A stretch of DNA of 64,000 bases. It comes from Hymenopus coronatus. Lineage: Eukaryota; Arthropoda; Insecta; Mantodea; Hymenopodidae. The position numbers and the translations under genes are program-made. The notes beneath the pieces were generated by a model. It was not told where the DNA came from, searched no databases, and saw only the letters and a list, made by a program, of their open reading frames with translations. The stretch is from positions 115,145,468-115,209,467 of the forward strand of contig CM060888.1 in the NCBI GenBank assembly GCA_030762935.1. Direction: 5' to 3'. Positions 23,030 to 36,075 of the stretch are shown here, piece by piece. Within the stretch, counting starts at the first letter, position 1; every line of letters starts with the position of its first letter.

Positions 23030-25165
23030 AATGGAAGCTTAAAGAAATTTGACAGCAGCTTGGCACTTAAATATTTTTTCGTTCAGCGAGTTCAGTTTCC
23101 CAAGGTCTCCTTTTGATACTAAAACATAACTTTGAGTTTACATTAAGATACAGAGTTGCTGTAAATGAAGATGTTAATGAATTAAGTAACAGTTCGCGGT
23201 GAGTTTTGTTTAGGACTATAGTTATTCATGCACGGAGAATGAAATAATTTATCGAGCTTTAGTGCGATTTTTCTCGCCCAGCCCACGTTTAGCTTTTCAG
23301 AGATGGATTGCATTTTAAGCACGTAGAAATGCCGCGTGAATATTAATACAGCATGCTCACTTTAAAAGTTTTATGAGCCATTGCGAATGCGACGACCTTC
23401 CCCCTTTTACTAAAGGCTGACCATGCAGTACCGTTTTCACGGATTCACATCTTTCATTTATACAGACTATGCAACGGAAGTTCATCAATTAACTGGCGGT
23501 TTCAACAGGAAGATGTGCAATTGTTCATTACCTGTACGACTATTATTTATTAGCAGTACGTGCCTGCTATTGCGTGCTATTCATATGTTGATTGGTACTC
23601 TTGCGTTTTTGAAAAATGAGGCTCGTTGGTAGCGAATATATTTGTCACCGCAAGGTTGACAGACTCGTTCTTATTAACTTTGTTGGAATCCATCCAAATA
23701 TATTGAATTCTGCAAATAATATTGTTTCTTTCAGTAAGTCATTAATTTAAATGAAACATCAGTCATTTGCATTTTTATCAGTTATTAAATTTCCACTACT
23801 ATTTTATTACCACTCAGATATAATTGACATAACTTTAACAGGGCTACTATGCGGGTATACCTTCTTGAGCGCTCAGCTCCATAATCTTCGTTCGGCATGT
23901 TTCGCGCAATATCGGAAGCAGAGCAACAACATTGGGACATGAAGTACTCTATAAACTTAGATAACTAGTGGCTTCAGTGCTAAGGGGGGTGATAGTGGTT
24001 CTCTTCATCAGACTCGTGAAGTGTGAATGCATCTAATGTTTAAAACCCAAAGAAAACCCATAAATCCAGTGACAACTGTATACGACTTGACCTATGGGTA
24101 ATATTTTTCAAAGCTGAAAGGCCACCAATATAACTATTACAGTTAAAGATGGGGTATAAATGGAACACGCAAAAAAGTATTGAGTTGGGTTGAATTAATT
24201 AAGTAATTAATTAATTGTGGGGATAAATTTAAAATCTTGCACTGCACTGCCGCAGCCTGCTTTCGATCAACTCCATAGTATGAAGTTCGCGACTAACTGA
24301 ATTCAACTATGGACAGAATCAGTGACAACTCTTTGAGTTTTGGAATTTCTCTCTCAAAATAGAGCGTTCTATGATTAGCAAGTAAAAAGTACTCAATTAG
24401 TAGATGACCTGCTGTATGGTCCCACTTCTGGCCCCTTCAGTTGGAATGGATGTGTAGTTCCATCTTATGCAAATATCCTCTGTTATCCTGTTTGCATATT
24501 AACACTCGTATGTCTCAAGTTATTGCACCTTGAAAACCATTAGTTACCACTTTGATGCTCTCTAAGCTACATTGTTAAAAATATAGACTTCAGCTAAAGC
24601 TGTGAATTCAATCTTGCAATAACACACGTGCTTGAAAACAACCTTGAAAAAGTTAAAAAGACAACGATTGATTATCTTCATACAAAGCTAAAATAAAACC
24701 CTCAGCTTCTTAAAAGTCTTTACGTGTGCACTTTTTCTCCTTTTATATGAATATCCTGCCGGTGAGTTAGTACTTCGCGATAGTACTGGCATTGTATGAA
24801 GGAAATTGAATGTTTATGGTGTGGTGCGTGCCAGCATTTGATCATCTGTTGAATACTATGTAAATTAGTTTTAATGTTTCTTACATGTATCAAACTTCCA
24901 CTGTTAAGTCAATACAGTATGATTCCTAAAATAATTTTTTATTTTAACATTATGATCAAATTTTGAGAATCTTGCTTTCATCTTAAAATGAATATTAGGT
25001 GTATATACATAAGAATGAGAATTTTGGGACTACACCACTACGAGTGGATACCAGTTCATCAAACAGGCATGCTGTTTTTCTCTATGAGGCGCTATGTAAT
25101 TAAATAACTCACTGTTTGAGAACTATACAAGGCATAACTTAGAGCTGATAGTTATTATTTTCTGT
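23030..25165. other. Unique sequence; possible SINE tail near 24.15 kb
   Basis: Mostly no recognisable feature. About 24147-24170 reads GTTAAAGATGGGGTATAAAT, close to the 3' tail of the SINE at 36594-36881 (GTTAAAGGCGGTATATAAAT). A truncated copy may therefore end there. The longest open frames are under 70 codons. Confidence 0.4.
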
Positions 25166-25169
25166 GATT

Positions 25170-25985
25170 AGAATATATTACATAAGGTTGAAAAAATATT
25201 ACATTCCACCTAAAAATTCGATTCCGAGATTTCACCGAAAATCCACGTTTTATGGTCCCTCTGATTAAAAAAATAGAATAAGGTCCGTGTGCCTATTGAT
25301 ACGATAACTCAAAAACGAGAAAATATCTTCAAAGGATGCGACACGAAGATTATCCACAAAATACCCTTACCTACAACTGCATGGAATATGTCTCGATAAT
25401 TTTGAATTTCTCAAAAATGAGTAGCGATTTTGGGTAAATGTTTAAGATATTTTCTTGACAAAATAAGTGTATATCGTGAATTTTCTGGGAAAAACCTCTT
25501 CATTCTGGATGAGTTTTGCACAACTCGTAAAACGTAAGAAATAGACAAGAAGTTAGTATACAAAAATGTAGACCTCAAACATATATTTATGTTATATACA
25601 TTTTCTTGTTGAGTTAGCCGTTTCCGAAATATTCCTTGCTATTGGTTGCAATTTTAAAATAGTTAAACTTTTTTCATACGAGAATTTGTTGACTCCTGGC
25701 CATGCAAATAAACGAATTTCAATCATGTAGTAATCGGAGTTTTAAAGATTTGATTATCGCTTTTGCTATCTATCAAACCACAAATTCAAAATCTTAATAG
25801 TAGTAATCCATAATGCAAATATTCATAACCTACTCCCTTTTTCTCTTCTACTTACAAGGAAACAACTAATAAGACAATTTCTGCTAATGTTTAGTTTCAT
25901 TAGTATAAAATAGATAGAAGTACAAGCTTTTAACAATAATTTGTTACACAGATGTAGAGAACGTCATGTGAAAGTACACATCAGA
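25170..25985 (+). mobile_element. Family H element, worn
   Basis: Left-terminal sequence is degraded (recognisable from CATTCCACCTAAAAATTCG). The body follows the reverse consensus: GATGCGACACGAAGATTATC, TTCTGGGAAAAACCTC, ACTTACAAGGAAACAAC. It ends ATGTAGAGAACGTCATGTGA and ACACATCAGA at 25985. The microsatellite is lost. Confidence 0.8.
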
Positions 25986-26140
25986 TTTTTATGTAATTAT
26001 TCCACTTAATTTGTTTAAGCTTAATTTTTCTGGCACAATAATAATTAAAGCTTCAAAGGTCTCAATTTACTTCTCTACATTCAACGTACTCGTATTCTGA
26101 TCAAGTTCTCACGCCACGTCTTGGAATGTTGAACAATCAA

Positions 26141-26276
26141 GCCTCCGCTTCCAAAAGTTTATATTGTATTACGTCTGGCAACCGGCTCCAGACCTGCTCG
26201 ATGGGATTAACAGAACAATGCTATGAAAGTAACTTGAGCATTCTAAAACCTGCCTGCGCAGTTTAATCACATGTTG
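26141..26276 (-). pseudogene. Tc1/mariner-type transposase relic
   Basis: On the minus strand a frame reads HVIKLRRQVLEC. After a frameshift another reads VNPIEQVWSRL. These resemble the end of a Tc1-like DDE transposase, where P-H-x-x-x-x-x-x-x-F-L-E is followed by SPDLNPIE-x-VW; NPIE-VW carries the third catalytic residue. The spacing (about 14 codons between blocks) agrees. A stop just before the second block and the frameshift show it is a remnant. No terminal inverted repeats were found. Confidence 0.45.
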
Positions 26277-26801
26277 AATACTTAACAAACTCTGGAGCTA
26301 CCGTGTGTGTGAATTGCAAATTTCAAATGTACGAAATCTTGTTTCATTAAAATTATTAAAATGAATATTATGCAATTATAATTATATATTTGAGTTTGCT
26401 GTATATTTTAATAGACTACTAAATTTGTTAATGTTACCAATAGGTTTTCTGTTGATTTGATTTTAAAGTTACTTAAGTAGTTAAATTGCTAACAGTTCAT
26501 TGTCTTCATGGTGTTTTCTCAGAACTTCACCTCTATTATATTTGCCTCCATTATTGATTTCTCAAAAATAGCAAAAGCTATGGGAAGTAGATACTATATA
26601 ATAATTATTCTCAAAGTAGGGTTTCCTTTCAAGGTTTTGGTGATGAAATATGGTTTATTGGTGTTTTCTGCTTCAGTATAACCTTCAAACGGCTATTAAT
26701 CGGTATAAATGGGCATTCAGGAGAAAACATTCCTTATCAAAGGTATGAGTTTTTTCCTATGGTTCTGTTACTACTCTAAAACATTTTTTTTGGATGTTAT
26801 C

Positions 26802-27150
26802 CAACACAATTTATGTTGTATACATTTTTTTGTTTGAGTTGATCGTTTTTGAGATATTCCTTGTTTTTGTTTTCAGGTACGAAAAACTTAACTTTTCTCA
26901 TACAAGAATCTGTCAGCTACTGTCCATACCAACAAAGGAACTTCAGTCACATAGCAACCAGCTTTTGACTATCGCTTTAATCTATGCTACTCCCATATTT
27001 CGCTTCTACTTGCAAGGAAGCAAGTAATAACACTATTTCTGCTAACTTTTGTCGATTAGCATAAAATATATAGAAGCATAAGTTTACTAACAATAATTTA
27101 TTACAGAGATGTAGAGAAAGTCATGTGAATGGAACACATCATCATATTTT
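26802..27150 (+). mobile_element. Family H element, hairpin-end third
   Basis: It runs from ACACAATTTATGTTGTATAC to TAGAGAAAGTCATGTGAATG and ACACATCATCA, all in '+' orientation. The microsatellite half is absent. Another '+' copy follows without spacer. Confidence 0.75.
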
Positions 27151-27152
27151 TA

Positions 27153-27853
27153 CAAAAAGGTCCGTGTGTGTGTCTGTGTATGCCTGTGGACAGCATAGCT
27201 CAAAAACGAAAAGTCCTTTAAGAACCAACTTTGGTATTTGGATTTGTTATCCTCCAAGGATGCGACACAATAATTTTCAAGAAAATCCCTCACCCCCAAC
27301 CACCCTTTACATGAAACTTTTTTCGAATATTTTACTTTTCTAAAAAATGGCCCTAACGATTTTGATTAAAATATCGCATATTACAGATATTTACCTGACA
27401 AATAAAATGTATATCTTGAATTTTTTGGAAATAGCCTCTGAAGACTATTTTATTCTGGATGAATTTTACGGAATTTTGCATATCTGCTAAAGCGTAAGAG
27501 ATGGATAAAAACTTATTACACAGAAAATGTATAGCACATTAAAACACACAAGTTATGTTATATACATTTTTTTCGTGGAGGGATCGTTTTTAAGGTATTC
27601 GTTGTTTTTGGTTTCAGCTTTGAAAAACATACTTTTCTCATACAGGAATTTTGTCAAAGGAACAAAGGAACTTCAGTCCCATAGAAACCAGCTTTTGACT
27701 ATCAGTTTAACCTGTGGTTTCTCTTATTTTACTTCTACTTACAAGGTAGCAAGTAATAAACGCTACTTCTGCTAATTAGCATGAAGCACATAGAAGCATG
27801 TAACAATTTGTTACATATATTTAGAGAAAGTCGTATGAATGGAACATATAAGA
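27153..27853 (+). mobile_element. Family H element, missing its left terminus
   Basis: It begins AAAAAGGTCCGTGTGTG at the microsatellite edge and continues through body blocks to TTAGAGAAAGTCGTATGAAT and ACATATAAGA. Its start point matches that of the copy at 15699, also at an A5 tract beside the microsatellite. Confidence 0.8.
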
Positions 27854-27939
27854 TTTTTTTATTAATTCTTTTTTGTTGTTGTTAGTTTTTCTCGCATTTT
27901 CTTAAACACTTTTTTCTACTTCAAGACATGCTAAAGAAA

Positions 27940-28640
27940 TCAAATAGGAATAGATATTTGGGGGACTGAAAAAGGATGGAAATGTATAGAGCAAATTCAT
28001 AGATCCTTTTGCAAAATTATATTGGGATTACTAAAATAGCTAGTTGAATTGGGAAGCGCTGAAAGGAAGGGATCAGTGGCTAAACGGATACTGAAATATT
28101 GGAACAGGATCCAAGTATTAGAAAAAAGAGATATTGTAAAATACTGTTTTAGGATACAAGAATCAGCAAAATGGGGAAGAAGTTGGATTGTTAATTAAAG
28201 GAAATTGTAAGGGAAGTTGGATTGAGCGAGCTAGCCAATCAACAAACAACAGAGGACAAAAACTATGTAAAAAGCGAAAGCTAAGATAGACGGCATAAAG
28301 AAATAAGAAATAATAGGTAGGTTAAGGCATAAGAGTACTTTAATATTATATAGCAGTGTTAAGAAAGAATGGGGAAGAGAAAAATACATTGATGCTTTTA
28401 AAAAAATGACAAGAGAGGGTTTGGCATAGACAAGAACAGGAACAATATTTATTAAAAGGTCTAAAAGTTAATAAAAGCTATATGCCCACTATGTGGCAAG
28501 TCGACCACGTTATTTACACTGTATAATTGAGTGCAAGGAAACCAAAATGTGGAGAGAGATAATATGGAACAAAAACTGGGAAAAGTTTCCGACAGAGATA
28601 TTGGAAAGAATTTATGAAACAACTAGGTAATTATATTATT
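27940..28640 (+). pseudogene. LINE ORF2 C-terminal relic
   Basis: The first part reads IEQIHRSFCKIILGLLK, VELGSAERKGSVAKRILKYW and IQVLEKRDIVKYCFRIQE across stops and shifts. This is the region after RT in many invertebrate LINEs (K-x-x-LGL, ELGR, LRYW-x-x-I). About 28480-28610 holds a broken knuckle: CPLCGK, then DHVIY in a shifted frame, then ECKETKMWREIIWNKNWEKF. The order CX2C...H...C-K-E-T-x-x-W-R matches the C-terminus seen intact at 3789. Many stops show that it is long dead. Confidence 0.65.
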
Positions 28641-28699
28641 AATTGGAGAGGAAAATTGCCAAAGAAAGAGAGAATCGTAATAACGTACTGATGGCGTTG

Positions 28700-30745
28700 T
28701 AATTTATAGAAGAGATGAATAGATTAAGTAGGGTATAAAAGTTTACAAACAGAGGGAAAGATGCATGTACATAAACAACCAGGGTGTTAACTGTGTATGA
28801 TACCAAACTCAGCAACTCCAGGAAAGTAACTGTATATGTATTCTGTCTGAAACTTGAAGTTGAAGTAAAATATCCATCTATCCATTCGTCCGTCCATCCA
28901 ACCGTCCATCCCATGCATCTAAATGCATTGAGAGCTGTTAGAGACAATCATGTACACACACACTTTATTTGTTTGTAATGTTATAAAAGATAATCTCAAT
29001 TCACAAATCAGTAGCTGAAATTCATTATTGGCAAATGATTTATCGCTCAAGTTCCTCTCCTCTCCTTAACTGCTGTATCAGTTAACTTTCAAAAATAGCC
29101 ATTCTTGATATACGTAATATAGCATACACCTTCGCTTAACAGCAAAGCTGAACGTTCGCCTTAAAGACGGTGTATATTAAAGAGCGGCACCTTGAACACA
29201 CTGTGGATAGTTTTATTGGTCGGTTTTGGACGATGTGGCGGGCAACAAGTCAAGGTCTAGGTATGCATTCATCACTCCACAGCGCAGCGTGCTGTTGTTA
29301 TTACATCCAAACAAGCACTGGACCTGGCATCATCCCCACGGGGTGCAGTAGGGACACCAGTCCCTTGCTAATTAGTCCCAGTAGAAACTGTTCCATTGTC
29401 AATATTGTTTAAACACAGCGGTTAGCGTATGCAGAATCTGAAAAGTGAACCCATTATCATGGCTCAGGTTATGATGCTAGGATTGAATAAGCAACACTTT
29501 TGTAATAATTTCTTTCTTTCTTTTATACAATAATAATTGATGAAACTTAAAGGAGTATTTAATAAGGTACTAGTTGCAGCGCTCTCGGTAATTATCTACA
29601 GCTTTTGGATAAGTAAAATAATTAATATATATGTAAAGTCATTTCAAAACTTTAAACCGTTATAAATATAGCATTTGAAATAGGAAAAAGCAAGACAAAA
29701 AAAAACAAACAAACAAAAAACAAAAAGAAGAAGTTATAGGCTGGGCAGATAACGTTTCTCTGTTACAACATACACCATTCTTACTGCGGCTCCATGCACA
29801 ACATTTTGCAGATGATAACTTTGAATATTAACAATTTATTGCGAGATGGCTTCTTTCAAATGCTGTCGCGTTGTTGGATGTGTCATATTTTCAAAATAAA
29901 TAAGAGTTCAGTTTGTAACAGAAATAATCCTAAAGTCCCGAGAAAAACTTAAGCAACTTAAATAAGAAAAGAGTATGTAACAATATTTAAAGCCATAAAT
30001 ATACCATTTTGTTGTGTAAATGTTATTGTATGTTGAGTGAATGAGTCACAAATTATGTACGCATGTGAATATTTTAAATTTTGTTTCATTGCAATCCTCA
30101 AAAACAAAGATGAAATGCAAGAAAAGGTGTGTAAAATCTAAAATTGTGATTAATAAGAATTATTTTCGTGTACTTTTTGTTATGGAAAAAGTAATAATAT
30201 TAATGTAAATAATTAAAATAGAATTTAAATTTTTGAAATAACAAAATGGCTACAAATGTAAAAAGGACGAAAACAAATGTATGAAGACGTTCACACGTTC
30301 ATCGCTTTTTTTCATAGTAACGAAAAAAAAAAAATGAAAAAAGTTGATTTGTAGAAGCTTAGAGAGACACTATTTTGTTTGTGAAAAGCTTCGAGCATTG
30401 ATAAAAGTAAAATTTTGCATTAAATATCACAATTATTATAAATGTATATAAAATAATAAATATAGAAGAGGATTATTTCGTGGAAGAAGTAAAATCATAA
30501 ATGTAAAGTAAGTCATAGTGTTTAAAAATGCATAGGTATTATTTTATTGTGAATTATGACGTTAAAAGTTTGGTAAATGTAATAAAAATGATAATCTTCA
30601 ACTTACCTTCAATAATTCTTATACTAAACGAACAGTTTTCCGATCCTGAGCGTTTTGAAAAATGTCTCTTGCTAAATAACTTTTTTTGGTTGGTTTGGTC
30701 ATATGGGACGATGATTGCAATTGATGATAAGATGCTCAATTGATA
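28700..30745. other. Unique sequence; degenerate (TCCA)n near 28.9 kb
   Basis: A short imperfect tetranucleotide run (28869-28912, TCCATCTATCC/CCGTCCATCC-type units) is the complement of the unit in the long array at 46.4 kb. Otherwise there is no gene or family member. An 80-codon open frame near 29170-29412 is unrecognised. Confidence 0.45.
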
Positions 30746-30747
30746 TC

Positions 30748-30905
30748 GGGGTCCATGGAGCTTAAAGTTACTCGACATTCGTCTTTTCAGGATAAGGGAA
30801 AACCCCGAAAAAAAACCTTACCCGGGTAACTCACCCTAAGCGAGATTCGAACTCAGGACATTTTGAACGTGAGGCAGACATGCTACCACCACGCTACCCA
30901 GGCGG
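30748..30905 (-). mobile_element. tRNA-derived SINE (short family shared with 45.1 kb)
   Basis: On the minus strand it reads CCTGGGTAGCGTGGTGGTAG (A-box side), GTCTGCCTCACGTTCAAAAT, then B-box arm CTGAGTTCGAATCTCGC. A short body rich in GGGTGAGTTACCCGGGTAAG follows, then GGTTTTCCCTTATCCTG. The copy at 45040-45172 shares body and T-arm. The head resembles a tRNA but does not fold cleanly and has a body attached, so it is not a tRNA gene. Confidence 0.7.
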
Positions 30906-31254
30906 ACTTCTAAATAACTTATAAAAATAAATACTTTGCTACCCCGAGGCACATTACACCATTAACTCAGACATATACTGGAATAAGAAATCGTTGGAGG
31001 GAGACATATTGTTGCCGTCACAGTTTGCTTAACTGTAAAAACTGAAATTTCCTTCCACCTTAGTGTTAAATACACCGCTGCAACTTCCAATTGCATTATT
31101 CTGCCTTTCTGTGCTATGGAGACACTTAGGGTGAGACTAATAATAATCATTAGCCTATTGCTATTGGGATAACTATATTATAGAATCAATGTGCATGTGC
31201 ATGTTGAATGTGTGTAGTGTATGCATGTATATATACGTGTATATGTACATATTC

Positions 31255-31345
31255 CTTATAGTCTTCTACACTGTTGCATCGATTTCGATAAAATTTGGCA
31301 CAGATAACTTTTTTGACACAATGATAGATCATATACTTATAGCAC
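31255..31345. repeat. Possible interspersed-repeat motif
   Basis: CATCGATTTCGATAAAATTT followed by GGCACAGATAA resembles a motif I know from invertebrate interspersed repeats (GAT-x-TTTGATGAAATTTGGCAC). Ends are not visible. The adjacent LINE end begins at 31365. Confidence 0.25.
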
Positions 31346-31364
31346 TTTCACTTTGAGCTCTCTT

Positions 31365-31863
31365 GAATGAATGAATGAATGAATAAGTGTATTTATTGAC
31401 ATAGCAATATCATACATAGAATTTCAACAATCGCACGGGTACACAGATCGTACGTGCTTTTGTAATACACATTACAAGCAATATTAAAACAACAACAACA
31501 ATAACAACAAAGAATTAAAAGAGTGAACCCGAAAATAAAAATACAAAGATATTCAAATATAACAATTTAAATTTACAGCACAGAGTACACCTTCATAAAT
31601 GCACCCTCTTATAATAGAAAATTACACTTAAAAGACATATATACACATAATTTATACAACATATATAAAACCATAGCACAACAGTGACCTAAGCATGACA
31701 TAATATATATGTATGTAGAACAATGTAGTCACTTTTGTTTAGTTGATCTTATTCCCCCCCCCCGTTCTCTATTGGCAGCCTCCTCAGATCTCAGCTGTCT
31801 TGCCTTAAGTATACATTTACCTAGCCCGTCCATGTTTTCCGTGCCTGCCAGTAGCGTCCAACA
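31365..31863 (-). mobile_element. LINE 3' end, second copy of the 3.7-kb element
   Basis: It begins on the left with GAATGAATGAATGAATAAG, the complement of the (ATTC)n tail. It matches the reverse complement of 3920-4461 with small changes: GCACGGGTACACAGATCGTA in the UTR and CCGTCCATGTTTTCCGTGCC in the coding end. It stops at CCAGTAGCGTCCAACA, shorter than the first copy and lacking the CCHC knuckle. It has a C run (31756-31764) in the region encoding the GGG of the first copy. No target duplication was found. Confidence 0.8.
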
Positions 31864-32149
31864 AATAAGAGGCATGAAAGCGTACGTAATTGAGATATAC
31901 TATTAGATATATATTATATATTATTAATCTATGTTTACCTCTTGTAAAGAAGTATATCTTCAGACAATTTGCTTTTATGTAGAGACTTCCTAAGATTATT
32001 TTCATTGTCGATACCGTGAATTTACACCTAAATCGATATTATTATATAAACTTTTTAAAGGCAGCAAATAACACTGAATAAATTATACAACTCTTTGTTT
32101 CCGCAGGCAACTCAGAACGATTTGTAAGATAGTAACAACATGGCAGTTG

Positions 32150-32342
32150 TCGGTCTACTTAACTTAGTAGGTTAGACGCTGTCTTTCTAATCCCAAGGTC
32201 ACGGTTCCAAACCCGCCCCAAGTTAAATATGCTTAAAAGAAACAGTAGATTTACTTGCGTGTAAAAGAATCCCTGACGAAATTAGAGCACACTGGTGGCG
32301 CTGATATGGCCCTGGCAATTGAGTGCGTCGTTAACAAACAAA
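32150..32342 (+). mobile_element. tRNA-derived SINE with GTGTAAAAGAATCC body
   Basis: The head TTAGTAGGTTAGACGCTGTC is followed by AAGGTCACGGTTCCAAACCC (B box). The body has TTGCGTGTAAAAGAATCCCT, GTGGCGCTGATATGGCCC and an end GAGTGCGTCGTTAACAAACA. The GTGTAAAAGAATCC block corresponds to CACGTAAAAGAACCTC of family A SINEs, which suggests a shared central domain. The end GTGCGTCGTTAA plus an (AACAAA)-like tail is typical of invertebrate SINEs. Confidence 0.65.
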
Positions 32343-32344
32343 AT

Positions 32345-34700
32345 AATTTTATTTTTAATATAATTTATTATTGTATGTAGATTTTTGTTATCACAAATTA
32401 GTTATAAGAGTAATTACGTTCAAATATTTAAGCACCAGTTCCTTCTTTCATAGTTCAATTGAGCTAGTTAATAGAAGGTAAGTTCATTTAGTTCATTTAG
32501 AAGATTTGGCGTTAATATCCGAAATTTGCCGATAAAATCTTCTTATATTACATCTCTTATGTGGTATGCATATCAGGGCGAGTTTCGAATTAGGGGTCTT
32601 TTATCTAATAGCAAATCTTATGATATTCTGATATATTCGTATTCTAATATGAATTTTAAATTAAGAGCAGTGCTCACGTGATGACAATATATTTTGCGGA
32701 AATACTAATGTAAAGAATTAGTTGTTTTTATAGGAGAGGCCTGTTGATTGAGTGAAGAGAAATTCGTTTTTCTTCGTTTTTCTTTATTCTATTAAACGCT
32801 TTGCAAAGTCTTATAATGTAGACGTTTCACTAGACTATAATGAATGGTTTTTCTATACTTAAAACGGTAAAATTAGAGAGTCTGTCTTGATTAATCGTGT
32901 TTTTGAGAAATGATTTTTAAGAAAACGTAAGCAATGGACTAGGTAGTTGCCGGAATTGTTATTACAAGATCGCAAAGCTTTAACACTTCTAAATAAGACG
33001 TTCCAAGATTATTCTTCAGGTGTTTACCACTGCATTTGCTTACACATTCGATCCCGTATAAGAGTTCAGAGCGTAAAACCATATAAAAAAAAGATCCTTA
33101 ATCGTTGTCAACAAAATATCTTACCACTACTTTTACAACCTGTAAGCTAATCTAATCATAAATGTCTTCAATAAACTTTCGCTCATAAGTTTTAATTTTT
33201 CAAAATTTTAATGGTGTCCGATGATGTTCGATGATTTCTTTGAATAGGTTAATGAAGAGAAATTTCGATTGAAATTTTACGCACAATACAACACAGTTCC
33301 CTCACACATTGTCTGTAATTAATTATTATATCTAGTTGTGCAAAGCCATAAACTGATACTGTAAATAAAGTTTCGAAACTGTTTATTTATATACTTTTTA
33401 TTAAATGTTTATAAATATAATGTAATTAGAGTTGTAGTCGGACTGTTTTGTTCGTATACTCATTTATTGTTCATTACTTGTATTATTGTTGTTTGTGCAT
33501 TATTCTTTTGTGATATTATGCTGTACTAGATATTTAACTCTACCACCAGGTAATACCCGTTTGCAGTGAAATACATACATGCTTACACATACATGTGTCA
33601 CTCCCCCCCCCCCTAACGCTGGCTGCACTTATGCTCTCACTATAAATCAAAGAAGATTCTAGTTTCAAAATTGCTTCCAGTAGTGCTTCTATTCCTAAGT
33701 ACCAAAACACTACAATGCTGTATTTAGAAATGAAATTTATCAAACAAACATTCTGTTAGAAACATCTGCAACATCGCGTAATACTAAACTGCGATTATTA
33801 TTAATAAAGAAGGCATAAACTGGTTTAATTTTTTTTTGGTAACCTCTAAAAAGCAGTTACCTGGATTACTCACAGGGAGGGAAATATAAGGAAGAAATAA
33901 CTTATTTCCGCACAGAGGGAGAGGGTAATCAGCCAGTTTTAAAGAAAAGGTAGCAAATGGACTCGAGACTTCTGACGTCACCACGCGGTCGCTAGTTGTA
34001 TTGCCAGGATATTCATGCATGTTAAGAAGCCTATATCTGTTTCTCCTACTTGTTCACATATGCGCAAATGTACAAATAACATTTAAATACAACCGTATTA
34101 TAATCACAAAACAGGGAACTTATATAAATAACATTCAAATTAACAGATAGAACCTACGCCTCTGAAAAATGCAATATAAGAGTTAATCTTTGTAAATAAA
34201 TATATATGTATATATACACATATATTAATAATTATCAAGAATAATCAATAAATGTAATTCTGACTTGATCTACATCCTAGAGTTGGACTTTGTATCTAAT
34301 CTCAAAACAGGATGTAATTAATACCAAGTGTATAGCTTGGCCTTGCTATAATATGATATATTACTGGCAAACACAGCATGTAAACTAAAACCGTGCTTTA
34401 TTAAAACGTTATTTATAACAAAAGAAAAGCTAAATGTTAACTTTTCTAGTACATTAATTAAACATAATAATAAATTATCATGAACAATCCAAATGTTCTC
34501 CCTTTACAAACAGAGTCTGGATGACTAGCATTACAACTAGGCAATTCGATATTATTTTCATGAAGCAAATAATTTTTCTAAAACTTTCATTAGAAGCTTT
34601 AGCACCTGCTAAGAACTGCTGGCCAGATCAGTTTTTTTTTTTTTTTTTTTTTTTGTATTTTGAAACTTTTGTGAAATTGAAGGGCAAGGCAGGGCTTTTG

Positions 34701-34748
<48 letters not shown>

Positions 34749-35790
34749 TTTCCTGGATAGAGCCCATAAGTTCAATGTCCTTGATTTATCTTCCGCTGCC
34801 CATTAGCAGGAACTCTTTTGTGTAATAAGCTGTATATTTTCCCTGATATAAAACAAGCTGGTAGTATTTAGTATATATCTATATTAATCATAGTCATCGC
34901 CTACATTGTCGGAAACATTTTAAAGTAGAATCATTTTTCTTTAACGCTATATTGCCTTTCAACATGTCGCGTTAGATTTTATTAGGCTTGTGATCTCTGT
35001 TCCATATTGAGTTTTAACTCTCTCCAGTACTTCTCTAAATTATCTTGTTCTGCTGGTGCACATCCTGCTTCATTTCAGGTACTTTCATCTAATATCACTC
35101 TTTTTGAGAAGTGATTAACATTATAAATATGATCATCTCCAGGTTGTCCTAGTTCGGTTCGAACTAAGTTTCTTAAGATGTTCCTAATATTCCTGCTCAT
35201 GCACCAAAGATAAAATATAATGTTCGATGTTTTTATGGTTGGTTGAGAATAATTACCGTTGCAAGGTAAAACGACTGAGGTTGATAGGTGATAGGTTGTG
35301 AACGTAAAGTAGAAAAAAAAACTCTTTTAATAATTTCCCTTTTCGAGTTTCTGTTCTCGTTTTCCTTTAAAGTTGAGATTTTTTGCGCGTGCCAGTTGGG
35401 TATGCATTGAGAACGAACAAAGTCTAGTTCTGGCGTCTTCTTTATTGGCAATCTCAAAAGTTCGTTTTTAGATCCCTTTCATAATCTTCAGGGAGAAAAT
35501 AAACATTTGAAATTGTTGCGAATTTAACATTTACAATTGTAGCTTAGTTACTGTTTCTGCTTTCCCACACCCTTAGGAATTGAATGAAATATCCCTCACT
35601 CTTTGTTCCTATCAGTATTCTAGCACATCGACACTCACAATTGTTAGGACTACTCATTTTAAACACACACTCAGAAAAGTGAATGAATTATAGCTCGGTA
35701 ACTTCTTCATAAACAGCGAAAACAACGGTAACATATATTAAAATGCAGGTGCTAAGCAGGCGAACAGGAAAATGCGTCCGCGCGATGACG
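32345..35790. other. Unique AT-rich sequence with simple repeats
   Basis: No gene or family member recognised. Simple tracts: C run at 33604-33612, T run at 34632-34654, TA run at 34704-34746. Open frames are under 80 codons and without motif. Confidence 0.45.
34704..34746. repeat. (TA)n microsatellite
   Basis: About 21 TA units without interruption, 50 bases right of a 23-base T run. Confidence 0.95.
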
Positions 35791-35808
35791 TCACAGAGCA
35801 AAAATAAA

Positions 35809-36075
35809 TGAAGTTTTATTTATGGACGCTCTTTAACTACTGTGGTTCTCAGCGTCCCACTCTATACTGGGCGTGAAAGACCGCTTAATTTTGCTCAGAG
35901 GCCTCTCTATCAGGCTTGAGGTTCTTTTACATGCCGTAAATCTACAACACGGGATCAACGGCTTTATTTCCCTTCCGAAGGAAGCCATGCTAAGGCTTTT
36001 TACAACCGAAAGAGTCCATCATCCTCCGCCGGGTATGAACCCGCGACCTTGGACAGAGAGTCAGGATATAGATGG
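35809..36075 (-). mobile_element. tRNA-derived SINE, family A
   Basis: The left (3') end is TTTATTTATGGACGCTCTTT. The body includes GGGCGTGAAAGACCGCTTAA, AGGCTTGAGGTTCTTTTACA and CTTCCGAAGGAAGCCATGC. The B-box arm GGTATGAACCCGCGACCTTG is at the right, after which the tRNA head is degraded. Same family as 13318, 41163 and 48725. The long open frame across it is a shadow of the SINE. Confidence 0.8.

Noticed and set aside
28869..28912. Possible coding origin of TCCA-type units
   Set aside because: It is a short degenerate tetranucleotide run; the open frame through it has no other support.
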